From the NCBI GenBank assembly GCA_013396995.1, contig VWZP01008261.1:186001-250000 (forward strand): a stretch of DNA of 64,000 bases, in the 5' to 3' direction. The position numbers and the translations under genes are program-made. The stretch is from Dicaeum eximium (lineage: Eukaryota > Chordata > Aves > Passeriformes > Dicaeidae). The notes beneath the pieces were generated by a model. It was given only the letters and a program-made list of their open reading frames with translations, was not told the origin of the DNA and ran no database searches. Of this stretch, positions 49,207 through 62,573 are shown in pieces (the first letter of the stretch is position 1; each line of letters starts with the position of its first letter).

Positions 49207-52200
49207 ATGGGATGATTTCACTCTGAGATTCCTCATCAAGTAAACTCCTGATGACATACACAAATTATAACAATATTATCCTCCCTATCATACTGTTCTG
49301 TCTTTTTATCAAAAGATTTTACAAAATAGCCCTACCTGAGCACAATTTTTCTTTCTAATAGAGGGTGGCAAGCTGACAGGATTCCTCTTAAAAATGGAGA
49401 CTAATTCACATTTTTTGATGAAATCAGTAGTCTTTCCCTTCCAGTTTTGATCAGCATGCACTTCATCTATTAGCATTAGGAGCCCAAATGATTGCCTTTA
49501 ACACTGGATCCCTTTATTCTTCAAGTGCATTTTACTGAACTCCTCACTTAACACTGAAACAGCTTAGGGACCACCAGGACAATAATTCAAAATAAATGAG
49601 CTCCTTTCTCTCATCTCCTCCCACCCTGGCCCCAAACCTTTTCCCAGCAGGTTGGCTTCTCCTGATGGTTGCAAACAGCATACTTGTTCCTGGAGACCAA
49701 AATGAGAAAACTACCAAAAAAAACCACTCAAAAACTTTTAAAAAAATCCCAACACCAAAAAAACCCTAACTCCCCTTTACTTCCACCTGCCCAAAACCTG
49801 GGGAAACAGGCCATGTTGTAGGAGAACTATTTTTTTTACACAAAGTAGCAAATGCAAAGTCTTTTAAATACAAAACCACTGAGAAAGAGCACGTAATAAC
49901 TGAAAGAAAACAGACTGCAGCAAAATAAACACCTGTGAATGACCTGAAGACAAGATATGTTATTAGACATCTCTGTTTTAAGCATAAAAAATGTCCCAGT
50001 AACTATGCTCCCACTGCCCTCCTTGTGCCTTCATTCTCTCAGCCCTCTACAAATTTCCCTCTCACATTCCCTCGGAATTTTTGCCTCTATGCTCTCTAAA
50101 ATCTATGCTGCTGTTATTTCAAGCTAATACTTCAGGAAGAAAGTTAAGCCAGGCAGCAAAACTATGGATGTCCAATCAACAGAAACATCATCTGTCTGGG
50201 CACCAGTAAAGAAAACATCTTTACAGAAAAGTCTTACTAAGCCCTACTTCCAAACAGCAACACAAAAGCAATCCTGTGAGCTTTAATGAAGACTGGTATC
50301 TCATAGATTTGTGACCCGTGGTTGATTGACCTTGATGGGTATTGAAGATGTGTAAACCTCTCCTGAGCCTAGGACATTTATCACATTTTTACTGGATAAC
50401 CAAGTAATGCAGCATCTCTCTCACTCGGGCCTGCAATCCATCTGCTTATTTCAATGTGATTTTGCTTTGACACTTTACCAGACTGCCAAATATGCTCAGA
50501 ACAAGTTCCTATGACCAAAATGCAGCTAAAAATCATTAGGGACTGAAATACCGTGTGACTGAAAAACATTCTGCTTCTCTGGCAAAACAGAAAAATCACA
50601 AAGCAAACCTTGTTTCTACAACTAAAATGGTGTCTCCTCAGCAGGCAAGGTAATCTTGAGTTCTTTCTGATCTTCCACATCTTATTAATCCTACAAAATT
50701 CATATACAATTTTACTCCTATCCTTTTTTTAATATCTAAGAAAACATTAGGTAGTGTATTCAAGGTATTTAAAACTTTTAAGAAGTCTTAGCTCATCTAC
50801 AATGTTGAGCAGGATCTACAAAGCAAGAAATAAAAGACAAATAGCTACTACCCTTGTGTACAATCTGTGTAATTTTAGTCCCAGCTTGATAAAGCCTGGT
50901 TGGCAACTTTTCCCTCATTTTCACAAAGCACCAAGTGTTGCTTAGAAAATTTAGATAAAATAAAAATGCTAACCGCATAGTAAGATTTTGAAACAGAAAA
51001 CCAGGCAGTCTCTGTTTGTCTGAAAATAGTCATAGCACATTTCAAACTAATGACTGGAACAGGAAAACAACATGCTGTAAGGAAACACAGAGAACTGTCC
51101 ATGAATGGGGAAAACTTGTCACAGGTTCATGAGAGAGAACCGTAGGGAATCCTTTCTCAGTAACAGGAGTAGCAAGTAAACACTATTGAAGCTATTTGAA
51201 GCTACCTACCCTAGTCTTTAACATAAATGCTGAAAAATAAAAAAATTCCCAGAGAATCTGGGAATTATCCTTCATTCAAGAAGAGCAAGGGAAATTATAG
51301 AGGAGACAAACACACGTGTTGATTTTTCATGAAAGCTGGAAAAAGTAACTTTGTGATGCATTTCCAGCTATTGAGAGCTTTTTTTGTCCCCTCACAGTTG
51401 TACAGAATATTGTCTTCTGTCTTAAAAATCTTTTCTTTTGTTTCCAGATCAAAATCACTGTATCTCAGGAAGCACAGGAGTGTAAATCCAGCTCTCCATG
51501 GGTGCCTAAATATGCAGTTCAGGAAAAAGTTACGTATCCAGTGACAGCTACAGAAAGTACAGAATATCCCATTGCTCCCTTCACAGAGTTAGTGTAACAT
51601 ATGGTTATCATGGGGCTTTTCTCATCAGCTCAGACAGAGACAGAAAGATCCAGTTAGACTCAATATGCATGTATAATATCAGAGCAGAGTGTCTACAGAT
51701 CTGTAAGCCAAAAGAAAAAAAGTATTCACAACTTTAGGAAATTAAAACTTGGAGTTGCAGACAGCTTTAGCTGATCTTAAGTCCCATACAGCTACTAACT
51801 AATTCTCAGTGAGGCACATAGGGAATTAAACATGCAACTCTCATCATTATCAAAGATTGCAGCACTCAGAGTCTTTACATGCTGCAATCCTACCCTGTAG
51901 TGCTTCTAATGACATCCATTTTTGTACCGCAGGTGAAATGCTGATTACTTAATTCATTTCTTAGTCATTTGAAAAACTCCCACTGCATTTATTTAACATA
52001 CCCTGCTTTTCTTCATCTGCAGATGAAGGCCACTGAAAAAATTCTCAGGGATACAACAGGACTATGGCACAACAAATGAGCGTCGCAGTGTGAACACATT
52101 ACAGGACATCAGGGTGCAACACAAAAACCTTCTCAACAGTCCATTTACACACTGTGAACTAAATTCAGTCACTGGATTTGTATATGAAACTTCTACCTAC

Positions 52201-53769
52201 CCCTGCAGGGCTAATACATGCATGTTCAACAGCACACTTCAACCTTGGATTGCTTCAGCATTTAGCCTGTAATTTCGACAACACAAAAATACACCATTCA
52301 AATATTTTAGAAGCATTACATGAAGAAGAGAGGCAGAGAAATAATTCAGTACATCAAGTTTTAATAAGTGGCTTTTCTGAACAAGGGCCAGATCCTGCAC
52401 ATTCTCTGTTCCTGAATGTGAATTTGTTACAGAGAAAAAAAAAAAATCAAAGTCAGGCATTATTTCATGCATTCCTGGTTCCTGCCAACTCTTGACAGCT
52501 GCTTTCCTATTTTCTTACTAATGTTTAGAGATAAACAGCATTTGTCAAGAATACATACTGATCACAGTTTCCACTAATAATGAATAAGTTGACCTACAGA
52601 GAGAAAGGAAAAGTGAAGTTGGTGGTTGGATGTTGTGTCTCTTTCAATGCAGATTTACACTAAAGAGAAAGGAATTCATTATGCATGGAATGCAGTTCTT
52701 ACTTCATTCTGCTTTATGAATACAGAAGTGCAGTGCCCAAGGAAAAAAATATGCAAATTTAAACTCAGCAATTTTCCATAGTGCTCACCAGTATATTACC
52801 TCAAGTTCCTCTCAGATCTAAGACTTTCAGGGAATTTACACAGTCTCTGGTCCTCCTTTCATTTCCTTGATTATAAACAGCTAAACTAAATGACTTGTAG
52901 CTCAGGATATCCTTTTCAAATCTCTTTCTACAGAATTTTTTTTTCCTTAAGCATTTACAATACAGTTCCTAACCAAAAATCTCACAGTTTACTTGAAACA
53001 AATGGTTTCACTAATAGATGCTCTGGTACAACTCAGATACAGCAGAACTCCTTCTTTCCTCCCTTCCTAAAGAGTTTCATCAGCTTTTTCCACCTCCACC
53101 ATCTCCAAACCCCTGTTTATTTTATAATTAAGTGGGAAAGATCTGCTTACCTATTAAACAACTATTTTGTAGTCTGGCATGCAGCACAACAGAGGTTGCT
53201 TAGCAGACTTCTGTCCTTCCTGTTCTCTGATGGCTAAAAAATAACTTCTCCAGCTTTGCTAAGCAATGTGGGAATCCCGTAAAAAAAAGATGTAAAAAAT
53301 CCTGTAAAAAAATGAATATCTTTCAGGGACCATTTGCCACCAAATTTATTTTATAATTCATCCATTCTCTTATACCAGGACTTACCCCACCCTGTAAGGT
53401 ACAACTGTACTTCCAATGCACTGCTTAAATGTTAATGGGTTGAAATTGCTCCCATCCCTATTTTAACAGGCTTAAGTACATCAGCTCACTCACTTCTGTA
53501 ATGAAACTCAAGAGAAGTCTACCAGGGAAATTCAATGAAGTTAACTCTGAACAAATTATATAGGGCTGGCTCAACTTTTAGGGTTGGAGGTGAGGTTTTA
53601 AGGGTTTTTTTGTTTGTTTTCTTTTTTTTAGGGGGGAGGGAGTGTGGAAGGGTTTTTTTGGATGTGGATTTAAAAACATTGTCATGTTATGATACATTTC
53701 TTACTTTAGATTCTAAACAGTTACAGTACATTGTGAAAATCTATGTTTTTGAAAACTGCTTGTGCTGTG
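49207..53769. other. A+T-rich non-genic DNA
   Basis: No gene is supported. Open frames up to 115 codons (52890-53237, plus) lack domains. A T/G-rich stretch lies at about 53598-53660. Confidence 0.6.
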
Positions 53770-54015
53770 GGCTGTTGGAACCCTGGATGCTGAGAATTTT
53801 AAATTTTCCGTGCTGAAAGGCACGGACCCACAGAGAGTACTACATTTGACCTGAGGCCAGGGAGAAGGCTTCCAAAATTGATTGATAGCACTGAGATCAT
53901 GGGTTTGTAGCTTGTATGGAAGTATGTGATATCACAGGGTGGAAAACTTAGGGTTTAAGGTTTTATAATATAGTAGTATATATAAGAACATAGCTGATTT
54001 CCTCAGTTTTTACAC
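53770..54015 (+). mobile_element. LTR-like sequence (possible solo LTR), plus orientation
   Basis: From about TGTTGGAACCC (53773) the sequence changes character. It contains a short hairpin (TCCGTGC at 53807 with GCACGGA at 53820) and a TATA-like TATATAAG near 53978. From memory, the stretch through GGTTTAAGG and TATATAAGAACA resembles LTR sequence found in many copies in songbird genomes. The right end is uncertain (it could extend to about 54118), and I could not find a convincing target-site duplication. No internal retroviral coding sequence adjoins it, so a solo LTR or fragment is likely. Confidence 0.4.
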
Positions 54016-55110
54016 TTATGATACAACAGATGAGCTGTATCCATAGTTCTACATACGGGATATAAATGAATATACACTCAGCAGAAATACTTAGGCATGT
54101 TCTGGCTGTAACAACACATCTTTCTCCAGCAGACCTTTAGGCATTCATCAGTGTCCATCCTCCCCATGAACGTTTAACTTAGCCACAAATCTGCCAACAG
54201 AGCTTCAAAATACAGTTAACCCAATGAGCAGCATCCCACACAAGATCCAGGAGTGACAGCCAGGGAGATTCCCTGTTTGCTTTGCCACCCCACTGGAAAC
54301 CTTTTGACACACAGAAAACTCACCTCAGAACAACCCCCTTATGGGAATCTGTTTCCTATATTAATTTTCTGATTTAATTACCTTTATTTCCCCAAGACAA
54401 ATAATTTCCACTGTATGGAAATTTAGCCATACTTTAATCAAAACAATAAAGGATTAAAGAAATATATCTTTGCCAGTAGGAATAAGCTGAAGTTTTATTA
54501 ATGCATATTTGCCAGGTCTGAAGGTTCTACTGTAGTCATTAGTCCATGTTGTCTCACATTGTGGCTGTAATTTCCAGCTGGATAACCTGAGTTAATGATG
54601 ACTTTGAATGACTAAAACCAGATGGCTAAAGAATTCTTTAACTAATAAAACTTACAGTCATAAAATTAATTTAATTAGAACAAAGAAGAAAAAAAAGTCT
54701 TAAGTGATCTAAAGTAACATTAATTAATTACTATCAGCATCTCAGTTATTCCAAGGAAATAAATTAATAATAACAGCCATGAGTGCTCCAAGAACCCTGC
54801 AAGTTTAAGCTCTTATGAATAAGTCCTGTGAGCAGAAAGACTTCCTTGTGGTTTGGGAGAGTCAAAGGTGTGCTCTTTCCTCCCAAAGTACTTTCTGCAT
54901 AATTATCTATTAATTATAAACTGCAAAATGTTTTAGATCCTCTGAAAGAGGACACAGAATTAGATAGTGCACAAATCCAATCACTAAATCATCTCTACAT
55001 GGTCAGTCCAGTTCAAAAAAAGGAAAAGGAAGCAAGGAAAGGAGTGGACATTGTCACAAACAAGTCTCCCTTCACAATCAGACAAGGATAACAGGTTTGG
55101 TGTGTCACAC
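54016..55110. other. A+T-rich non-genic DNA
   Basis: No gene is supported. TTAATTAATTA-type motifs occur near 54660-54735. These are homeodomain-like sites but are expected by chance at this base composition. Confidence 0.6.
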
Positions 55111-55440
55111 ACAGGGAGGGATCTCACCAATGTGCACAAGCACCTGCCAAGGAAACAGTCTGATGTTTTTCATTGTTACCCAGTGACAGGACAAGGCAAT
55201 GGGCACGAAGTGAAATACAACAGGTTGCTTCTGAACATCAGGAAACATTTTAATTTTTGCTATGAGCACGAATGAGCACTGGCACAGGTTGCCCAGGAAA
55301 GGTGCAGAGTGTCCATCCCTGCAGATGTTCAAGGGCCATAAGGAATGGTCCTGGGCAATTATCTCAGGGTGATCCTCCTTTATTTTTTGCAGCACAGGTA
55401 GACACCAAACCTTAACACTGCCTCCAATTGGATCCAAGCC
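55111..55440 (+). mobile_element. CR1 3'-end fragment, decayed
   Basis: In plus orientation the frame through 55275 reads as the extreme C-terminus of CR1 ORF2: RDLTNVHKHL near 55119-55148, then GNGH and LLNIRKHF near 55228-55251. A stop at 55273-55275 interrupts a segment that continues as the typical CAGGTTGCCC-containing 3' part to about 55350. The terminal region is diverged and the usual CR1 tail repeat is not recognisable. This is a 5'-truncated, inactive insertion. Confidence 0.85.
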
Positions 55441-57986
55441 AATTCATATTATCAACATCTTATTTAAAAACTCATGTCTTTGAAAATCAATATCCACAGC
55501 ACTGTGATAAGGTTTTCTGAGTAGACAGCAGAGATGAAAGCTATGAGAGGCAGTCTTTAATGAATACATGCCTTAATGTTACACAATAATTTCAAAGTAT
55601 ATTTTGTTTAGGCTAGATAGCCTAATAAGATTTTATTTCTTCAACTGTTGTAATTTAATTTTATGGAAAATTATCTCCAAAGACAGCACCCATGAAAAAA
55701 TATAGCATACAAAAAGTTCTAAAAAACCAGAATAAACCAGCATTTATTTAAATAGTTCAACTTCACTACGTACAGGACTATGTAAGGTTTTTTTGTTCAT
55801 GTATTTCCTGAGTGGCAGAGAGTGGCACAGGGGCCAAAGACCAGCAGAGCTGAGCTGTGACTCACAGTAAATTTGATCCTTGTTTTCCCAGTCCCTTATC
55901 TTCAATAAATTGAAGTAAATTAACTCTCCTCTGTGAGGAAGGTGACAGTCAACCAACTATGAACAAACACACTGATCCCACTTCGTTCACAAAAATAAAC
56001 TTTTCTTATCCCTTTTAGTTCTCAGGCAAGACAGAGTCAGTACCTCAGCCTGATCTGGTGGCAGCACAAAATTAACGCTTTTGCTGTGGGAATTGTTTCC
56101 TTCTCTTTTTGATTCATATAAATAGAATATAGTCTAGGATTTTTAACAAAGAAAGAATCAGAAGGTGAATGGCAATGGTATAAATGCATTAAAAAATTGG
56201 CTCTCTTTATATAAATGCCACATATATGAAAAATGAACAATTATAACATCTACATTTTCCTCATAATTTTTCCAAAAGTTAAACATGGAAAAGAAACACA
56301 AAGCTGTGGTATTATCCAGGCTAAAATTCTTTTTTTAGTTTCAGAACGTTTCAAACGTTTCAGGAAAAATATTCCACACAATTTTTCAGAGATACATCCC
56401 TAATATGAACATTTCATTTGCTCTGATCATCATCATATCTGCATGCTTAATCCACTACTCAAAACAGCAGATTGGTTTCTCAAAGTCAAACAGTGACAGC
56501 CCACAAAGTGAATGCATTCAAATCCCCTGGCACTTAAAATCAACAAACTGACCGAATTTGAAGCTGAGCTGTTTCATTACACAGTAATGCAATTTAGAAT
56601 TTTGTCAACCCACACGCAGAGCCCTAACAAGGACAAGTGTATCAGAATTCCAGCATTCATTTCTGTCACCCTGTGTGACACAAATGGCACCCAGTGTGGC
56701 ACCCAACAAATGAGAGGTTGCCTCCTCCTCCTCCCATGAAACAGGTATCTTTCTGTTGCCTATGACAAAATATCAACAGATTCATTCTATCCCATGGCCA
56801 AAGAGTAACAACTAAGGTTTGCTTCCATTTGATGGAAGATAAATGTTTCTGTAGGAACACTCTGAAGACCGATGCCTAAAACGGCTTAAAATTTCACAAT
56901 GAAGTCAACATCCCATCTGTGGTGGGCTTTCTGATGCTGCCCTGGGAAACAGTAGGTTATTTATTCAATCTGAAATTTTGTTTTCTGAAACTGTACCATT
57001 TACAAATCCATTTGTCTTTTATTTCTTCAATTGCTCATTTTATCCTGGCCTATACCACAGTGACCTAGGGCTTTGTTTTGAAGTTCTATGGCTACCTTCA
57101 TGTACAGAATTACATTAAAATTTTTATTCAAGTCTCCATTTTCAGGTTTGTCATAGAGAAAAAGGAGAGAACACCTAATGTTCCTGTCTCCCACAACACT
57201 CAAGCTTTTCCCAAATTTAGTTGCTGCTGCTTGCTGCATTTGCTTTCTTTGCCTCATTAATTTCTGATATGTGCTGCATGGCTTATTACACAATAACATA
57301 TGCTCTCTGCTATCCCACTTTCTCCTGCAACCTTTTCAAGTACACTTAAAAGAAGAAAGCCATTTTGATTGTGGGTTACCTCTGGAAGAATTACATTACA
57401 TTTGGCAGGAGTGTGAATACTCACTCAAGGCCAAATGGTTTTTGTGCAACAGAGTGAAATTGAGTCTCACCTGATTTAATTGTGCATTTGTAAAGGTTAG
57501 GTGTATTTTGATCACTATATATGCCATATAGGTATATAAGTAGTATACCACCAAGTTTTCCAGAGGGTTTCTCTGGCTCATCCCATGATCTGCCAAGTCA
57601 TAAGGCTGATGCTGCCAGGCTTCTGCAGATGTGGGTAGAAGTACCACCAAAACATCTGTCTGCTCTCACCAGGGGACAGCAGATAAGGACCTTCTGCTCA
57701 GTCCTGGGATCTGGTTGAGTTCATGCAAATATGGCTTCTTAATACAGCCTGTTTTCATTGATTTCCAGTTAAAGTCTGAAAAAAAAAAGTTGGCATGCAA
57801 TTTCCACTTTTGATACATTTTATAATGAGCAGATCTCTTGATCTGACTTTCCATTCTTTGACTGAAAAACGGCATTAAAACACTGTGCCTTGGTTTGAGA
57901 CAAAATAAGAGGTGGACACTCTGAAAAGAGTTATCTCCTCCTATAGTTTAACCCTTCCCACCAGTAAGAAGAAATTAATATGAGTA
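55441..57986. other. Non-genic DNA
   Basis: No gene is supported. Minus-strand frames at 57027-57299 (90 codons, locally Gln/Ala-rich) and 57396-57650 (84 codons) have no domain. Nothing else was recognised. Confidence 0.6.
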
Positions 57987-58016
57987 GATATAAGTGATAT
58001 AAGTAGTGATATAAGT
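57987..58016. repeat. GATATAAGT short tandem repeat
   Basis: Three copies of GATATAAGT lie at 57987, 57996 and 58008, the last after a 3-base spacer; a partial fourth (GATCTAAG) follows. Simple repeat. Confidence 0.85.
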
Positions 58017-60289
58017 GATCTAAGCCTCTTCCTGTGCTGCCTCAGCTCTTCTGGTGACAACAGGGAAAGGCAAAAGGCAAGAGAGGAAAAAAAACCCAGA
58101 CAAGCAAAGAAACCCCACCATAAAACAGAGCCCCTGCCTCAGAGCAAAAGCCCCAAGGCAGAAGAGAGTCTGCTTGGTAAGTACCTGAGCTGTATTCAGG
58201 ATGCACAGCCACATCTCACACATGCAGAAAGAAATCCCTGTGTAGCCTAGAAGAAAATATTAATTCAGGTGTCTCTGGGTTTATTTTCCTACTTTTCAAG
58301 ACATATCTTATAAACACATTTCTCTACAGAAATAAAAAAAATCAAGGTAAGCTGGTTAGTTTGTGAGAGTCAAAGACTAAGACTGTAAAAACAAAAAGCC
58401 TCAGATAAACAGCACATGAACCCTCACTTTGTAATTCATATCCAAAATTCTGACTTAGATTCTAGATTATGCAGAGACTAAAATGGGATCTTTCCAGCAT
58501 GCTCTGTACACCTGCAGGCAAGAGTGATTTTCTGATTCTTTCTACCTGAAAAGAATACATGTGACAAGCTCTGAAAGAGTTCACAATTGTCTTTGAGAAG
58601 GTGGACTAAAAAAAGAGCAAAAGGGTGTCAGAACTCTGCACAGGATATCAACTACTGCATATATGAGGTGGGAAGCTGCAGATTCATGGTTGAAAAAATA
58701 TACATTGGCAAAATTATCCATATCACTTTGTGCACAGCTACAGAAGCATTCCTGAAGCTTCTCCACAGTTTACTGGCATTCTTTTAAGTCTCGATGGATT
58801 TATAACAGTGATCAGAGAAACTTCAGAATTTAACTCCAGATAATAATCTCAACATTAAGGTGCTTATGAAAATTATCACACACTTTGCTACTCTTTTTTC
58901 ACTGAGTTGTACCTTTCTTTTTTCCCCATTTATTGTGATCCCTGTTTCAATGCACTGTTCTCTGCCAGTGCCAGCAGCAGCATTTCCCTAAAGAGCTGAC
59001 AGTCCTCTGCTCTCCTCTCCTCTCTCACCCCTTTCCTTCCACCTCCCCCTCACCCCTGCAATTCACACAGCTGGGTGCATAACCCACTTCAGTCCCTGCT
59101 TTATTTTCCTTCCTCACAGGTCTCTAGTTTGAATTTTCAAGTGTTCTGGCATCTAAGCAAGACAAACCCTTAAATGTGTCAGATTATCTTGCTCAGTTTA
59201 TAAGGCACTGCATAGTTTGAGGGATTCCTACTGGCAAGGGAGCCTTTTGTTGACAGGCTGTGGTTTCAGTACCAAATCACGTCCAGGATGGCCTTGAGTC
59301 AGCTCTATCTAATGCTTGTTTCATGAGGGTACATAATATGAGCTGTTGAGCTCAACATCCCTTTTTATAATAGAAGATGATCACAGCCAGCACTTCTGCT
59401 GTCAGTCTCAGGGGAAAAAGAAGGCTGAGTGCAGGAATGGGCAGTAAGAGAATGTTTTACAGGTGCAAAGGTCCCTGAAGCAGTGAACACACACATTACT
59501 CACACTGCATGTGCAGCACTCTCTGCAGCCACCCAAAGGTGCAGCTTGGTCCCAGAAACGACACAGCCACAAATACAGAACTGGATTTATTAACCCAGGC
59601 ACAACATCTCCCTAACAAAGGTGTACTTCAGAACCTAATCTAAACCCTAAGATTGCCTATTTTTCTACAAAGTGCAGGCTCATTGGCAGGTGTGAGCCAC
59701 TGCAGGGAGCACTGCCCTTATTTTGGGAGGACAGCTGCCTTTGGATATGCTTCAATTACCCTCAACAGCAGCCTGGAGCTCTGTCAGCACCAGGACTCAA
59801 TTCACCCAACACAAACAGTAATATCACCTTTACCTGTATATCTGAAACATGTTTCTTAGTCCTTAATACACATAAAAGAAGAAAGAAAAAAATAAAACCA
59901 CCACGCTCTCTTACATATCACCTACTGCTGGGTTGTTGAGATGTCCATTTGCTTGTGTAAGAATTTAAGATCAAAATAAGGCTCTGCCAAGTTCACAATC
60001 GATAATTCTGATTGTGTTAGGTGTGACATCAGGTGTCAGGAAGGAGTTCAGGCCACAAAAATACAGAGGGATGCTTCCCTGGCTGGTCTGCCCTTCTTGA
60101 ACTTCTACATATGAAGATTGCACCTGAACATGGGACTTAACAGCCACCAAAGGGGCTGCACATGTACCTGTAACATCCTTCTTTTTAAAATTTGATGGTA
60201 TAAAGAGGCATAAGTGGCTATGTCAGTAGTTTACAGATGTGTATTACACTATATATCAAGAATGATAACTAGGAAACAAACAAAACTAA
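58017..60289. other. Non-genic DNA
   Basis: No gene is supported. A pyrimidine-rich patch lies at about 59005-59060. On the minus strand, an AATAAA in a G+C-richer context near 59586 resembles an LTR polyadenylation region, but the evidence is too weak to call. Confidence 0.55.
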
Positions 60290-60386
60290 GAAAAAAAAAC
60301 CCAAAAACAAAACAAACAAACCCCCCAACAAAACAACAGCAACAATCCCCCAAAAGAAACAAACAAAACAACAATTAAAAAAGCCA
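60290..60386. repeat. A/C-rich low-complexity tract (CAAA-type)
   Basis: A stretch of AAAC, AACA and CCCC units with almost no G or T. Low-complexity sequence without coding potential. Confidence 0.85.
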
Positions 60387-60502
60387 TCCAGCATAGTTCC
60401 CTGACTTTGAAACAAAACAAATCAAGAAAATGGCTGTATCTCACCAGCTCTTACCAATTCAGGTTCCTTCATTTCTGAGACACTGCCCAACAGAAGGGGG
60501 AA

Positions 60503-60549
60503 CTGAATTTGTGTGCTAAAAAATATCTGAATTTGTGTGCTAAAAAAGT
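60503..60549. repeat. 24-bp tandem duplication
   Basis: CTGAATTTGTGTGCTAAAAA is repeated with a 24-base period (copies start at 60503 and 60527). Short recent duplication. Confidence 0.88.
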
Positions 60550-62081
60550 GATGGTCTTGTCACTGGGCCAGAGTCAATTAAACATGGGGGGTGAGGAGAA
60601 GGTACATGCAGCTGTCAGGAATTTTATTACTTTCCCCCAGTTAGAGTTAACTGGAGGAAGGCATTTTATTCAAAACAGAAAATTTTTAGATCTCTCCTGA
60701 GGAGAGAGTATGAATAGCTCACAGCTGCCTAAAACCTTCCTGTGATATGCATAAACTACATTTTTATTAGAACTGGATTATACTAGCTGCTATCCAGGAG
60801 GTTCAAATGCCTAACCACTGGAGACAATCAGAAGCACAGAAAGATCTCTGCATAATGAACATAAATATCCTTTCAAACAGAAAATCATAATCTACTCTGC
60901 TGTAATCAAGTCTATATTGTTGTATAAAGAATTTTAAGCAGAAGAGCAATAGAAAGGACAAAAAAAAAGAGGAGCAAAAGAAATTTGAATGTTGTTTTAA
61001 TTGGTTTTAATAAAGTAGTTATATATTATAATTTATTATTAGACAGTTTCATCTCATAAGTATGGTTCTAGAAGTAAAAGGTTGTCCTTCATCTTCACAT
61101 TTTAAATCAAAACTTCTTTCAGAAATTTCAAAGGGGGATTTCAGCCTCCATTTTTGAGACTAACAAGTCCCTGCAATCCTACAGTCAGTGCTTCTCACCA
61201 GCACTATGGGAGCTGCTTTAAACAAATTATAAACCTTTCAAACAAGGACAGGCCCAGTGACAAATTTCAGCCTAACAAAGATGCCTCAAGAAGTTCTGTA
61301 TTTCTTCTTCCATTACTTGTTCCCCCTTTCTGTCATATGACAATTTTAGTATTTGTCAAGTGACATTTCAACAACAGAGTAATATCACCATTTTAAATTT
61401 TATATTCCTGCTTTGCAGCATTCAGAAAAGAAGACCATACAGGAAGTCTGGGACCAACATGGAAAAGACAGACAAAAATGAGTTTATTTAAATTTTTTCA
61501 GTAAATTAATATCCTGACTATTCTGAGGAATGGAAAACATTCAGTTATATTAATACAGAACAGATGAAAACTTGCTTTTTTGGTAGGAAAATCATTTTAG
61601 AGGTGTCCTCTTTACTGGATCCCATGAGCAGGAATTAAATAAAATGGAATAGGACAAACAAAAACCACTGCATTTGTTCCTAGAAAGGGTCCTGCTTGCA
61701 AAAGACAGCATTGATTGTTGCAATTGAATGTATTTGAAACAGCCAGAAGAGCAGCTGGTAATTTTTATTACAAAGCCTTGTCTACCACCACCTGAATTAT
61801 TTTCACACAAATCAATTGTTTATTGAATGATTATCTCAGGTTTACTATTTATGCTATGAGGAACACATATCCAGTAAGAGCTGCTCAAGGAGTGCAATAA
61901 AATTTACTTTTTTCCCCCCAGCATCCCTAAACAGCACCTCCAAAGTATGCAAAGAATTTCTACTACATCACACAGCCTTTCTAAGGATAGGTAGAGATAA
62001 TTATGACTGAATGCAGAAGTGACTATTGAGGCAATCAATAAAAGTAGTAGTGATCTCTTCCCACTTGTATTTAATATTACA
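60550..62081. other. A+T-rich non-genic DNA
   Basis: No gene, RNA gene or recognisable interspersed repeat was found. Confidence 0.6.
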
Positions 62082-62323
62082 GTTGTGGAAAGTACGAAAC
62101 CTTTCACTAAGGGATAAAAATTAGTCCAATGCAGAAGCTAGAAACCTAACAGTAATCTTCATTAAGGACTTATTTCTATAGAAAATGTAAAAATAAAGCC
62201 ATTATAGAAAGATATGTTAAAAAAAATCAAAATACAAACAAACAGAAAAATGTAAGCCAAAACTGAAGTTCAGGTCAAGCTAGCAAGGCATGGAAGTCTA
62301 GGTAATATATATATATATATATA
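62082..62323. repeat. 242-bp direct duplication, copy A (probable assembly artefact)
   Basis: Begins GTTGTGGAAAGTACG and ends in (AT)n. It is followed by a single N at 62324 and then the same sequence again. See copy B for the differences. Confidence 0.95.
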
Positions 62324-62324
62324 N
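62324..62324. other. Single-N join
   Basis: One N separates two nearly identical copies of a 242-bp segment, exactly where an (AT)n repeat meets the start of the second copy. This looks like a gap closed or joined by software, not a single uncalled base. Confidence 0.95.
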
Positions 62325-62573
62325 GTTGTGGAAAGTACGAAACCTTTCACTAAGGGATAAAAATTAGTCCAATGCAGAAGCTAGAAACCTAACAGTAATC
62401 TTCATTAAGGACTTATTTCTATAGAAAATGTAAAAATAAAGCCATTATAGAAAGATAATATGTTAAAAAAAATCAAAATACAAACAAACAGAAAAATGTA
62501 AGCCAAAACTGAAGTTCAGGTCAAGCTAGCAAGGCATGGAAGTCTAGGTAATATATATATATATATATATATA
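62325..62573. repeat. Direct duplication, copy B (probable assembly artefact)
   Basis: Repeats copy A from its first base. I see only two differences: a 3-base insertion (GATAATATG where copy A has GATATG, about 62455) and a longer (AT)n at the end (about 23 against 19 bases). Such indel-only differences fit two alleles or contig ends placed side by side. Confidence 0.95.

Noticed and set aside
54660..54735. TTAATTAATTA-type motifs as a homeodomain-bound enhancer
   Set aside because: Such motifs are expected by chance in A+T-rich sequence, and no conservation data are available.
57027..57299. 90-codon minus-strand frame with a Gln/Ala-rich segment
   Set aside because: The segment is short and repetitive (CAG/GCA-type triplets), with no family resemblance.
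59408..59640. Minus-strand LTR-like stretch around an AATAAA near 59586
   Set aside because: A single polyadenylation-like hexamer with no other LTR landmark is not enough to call an element.
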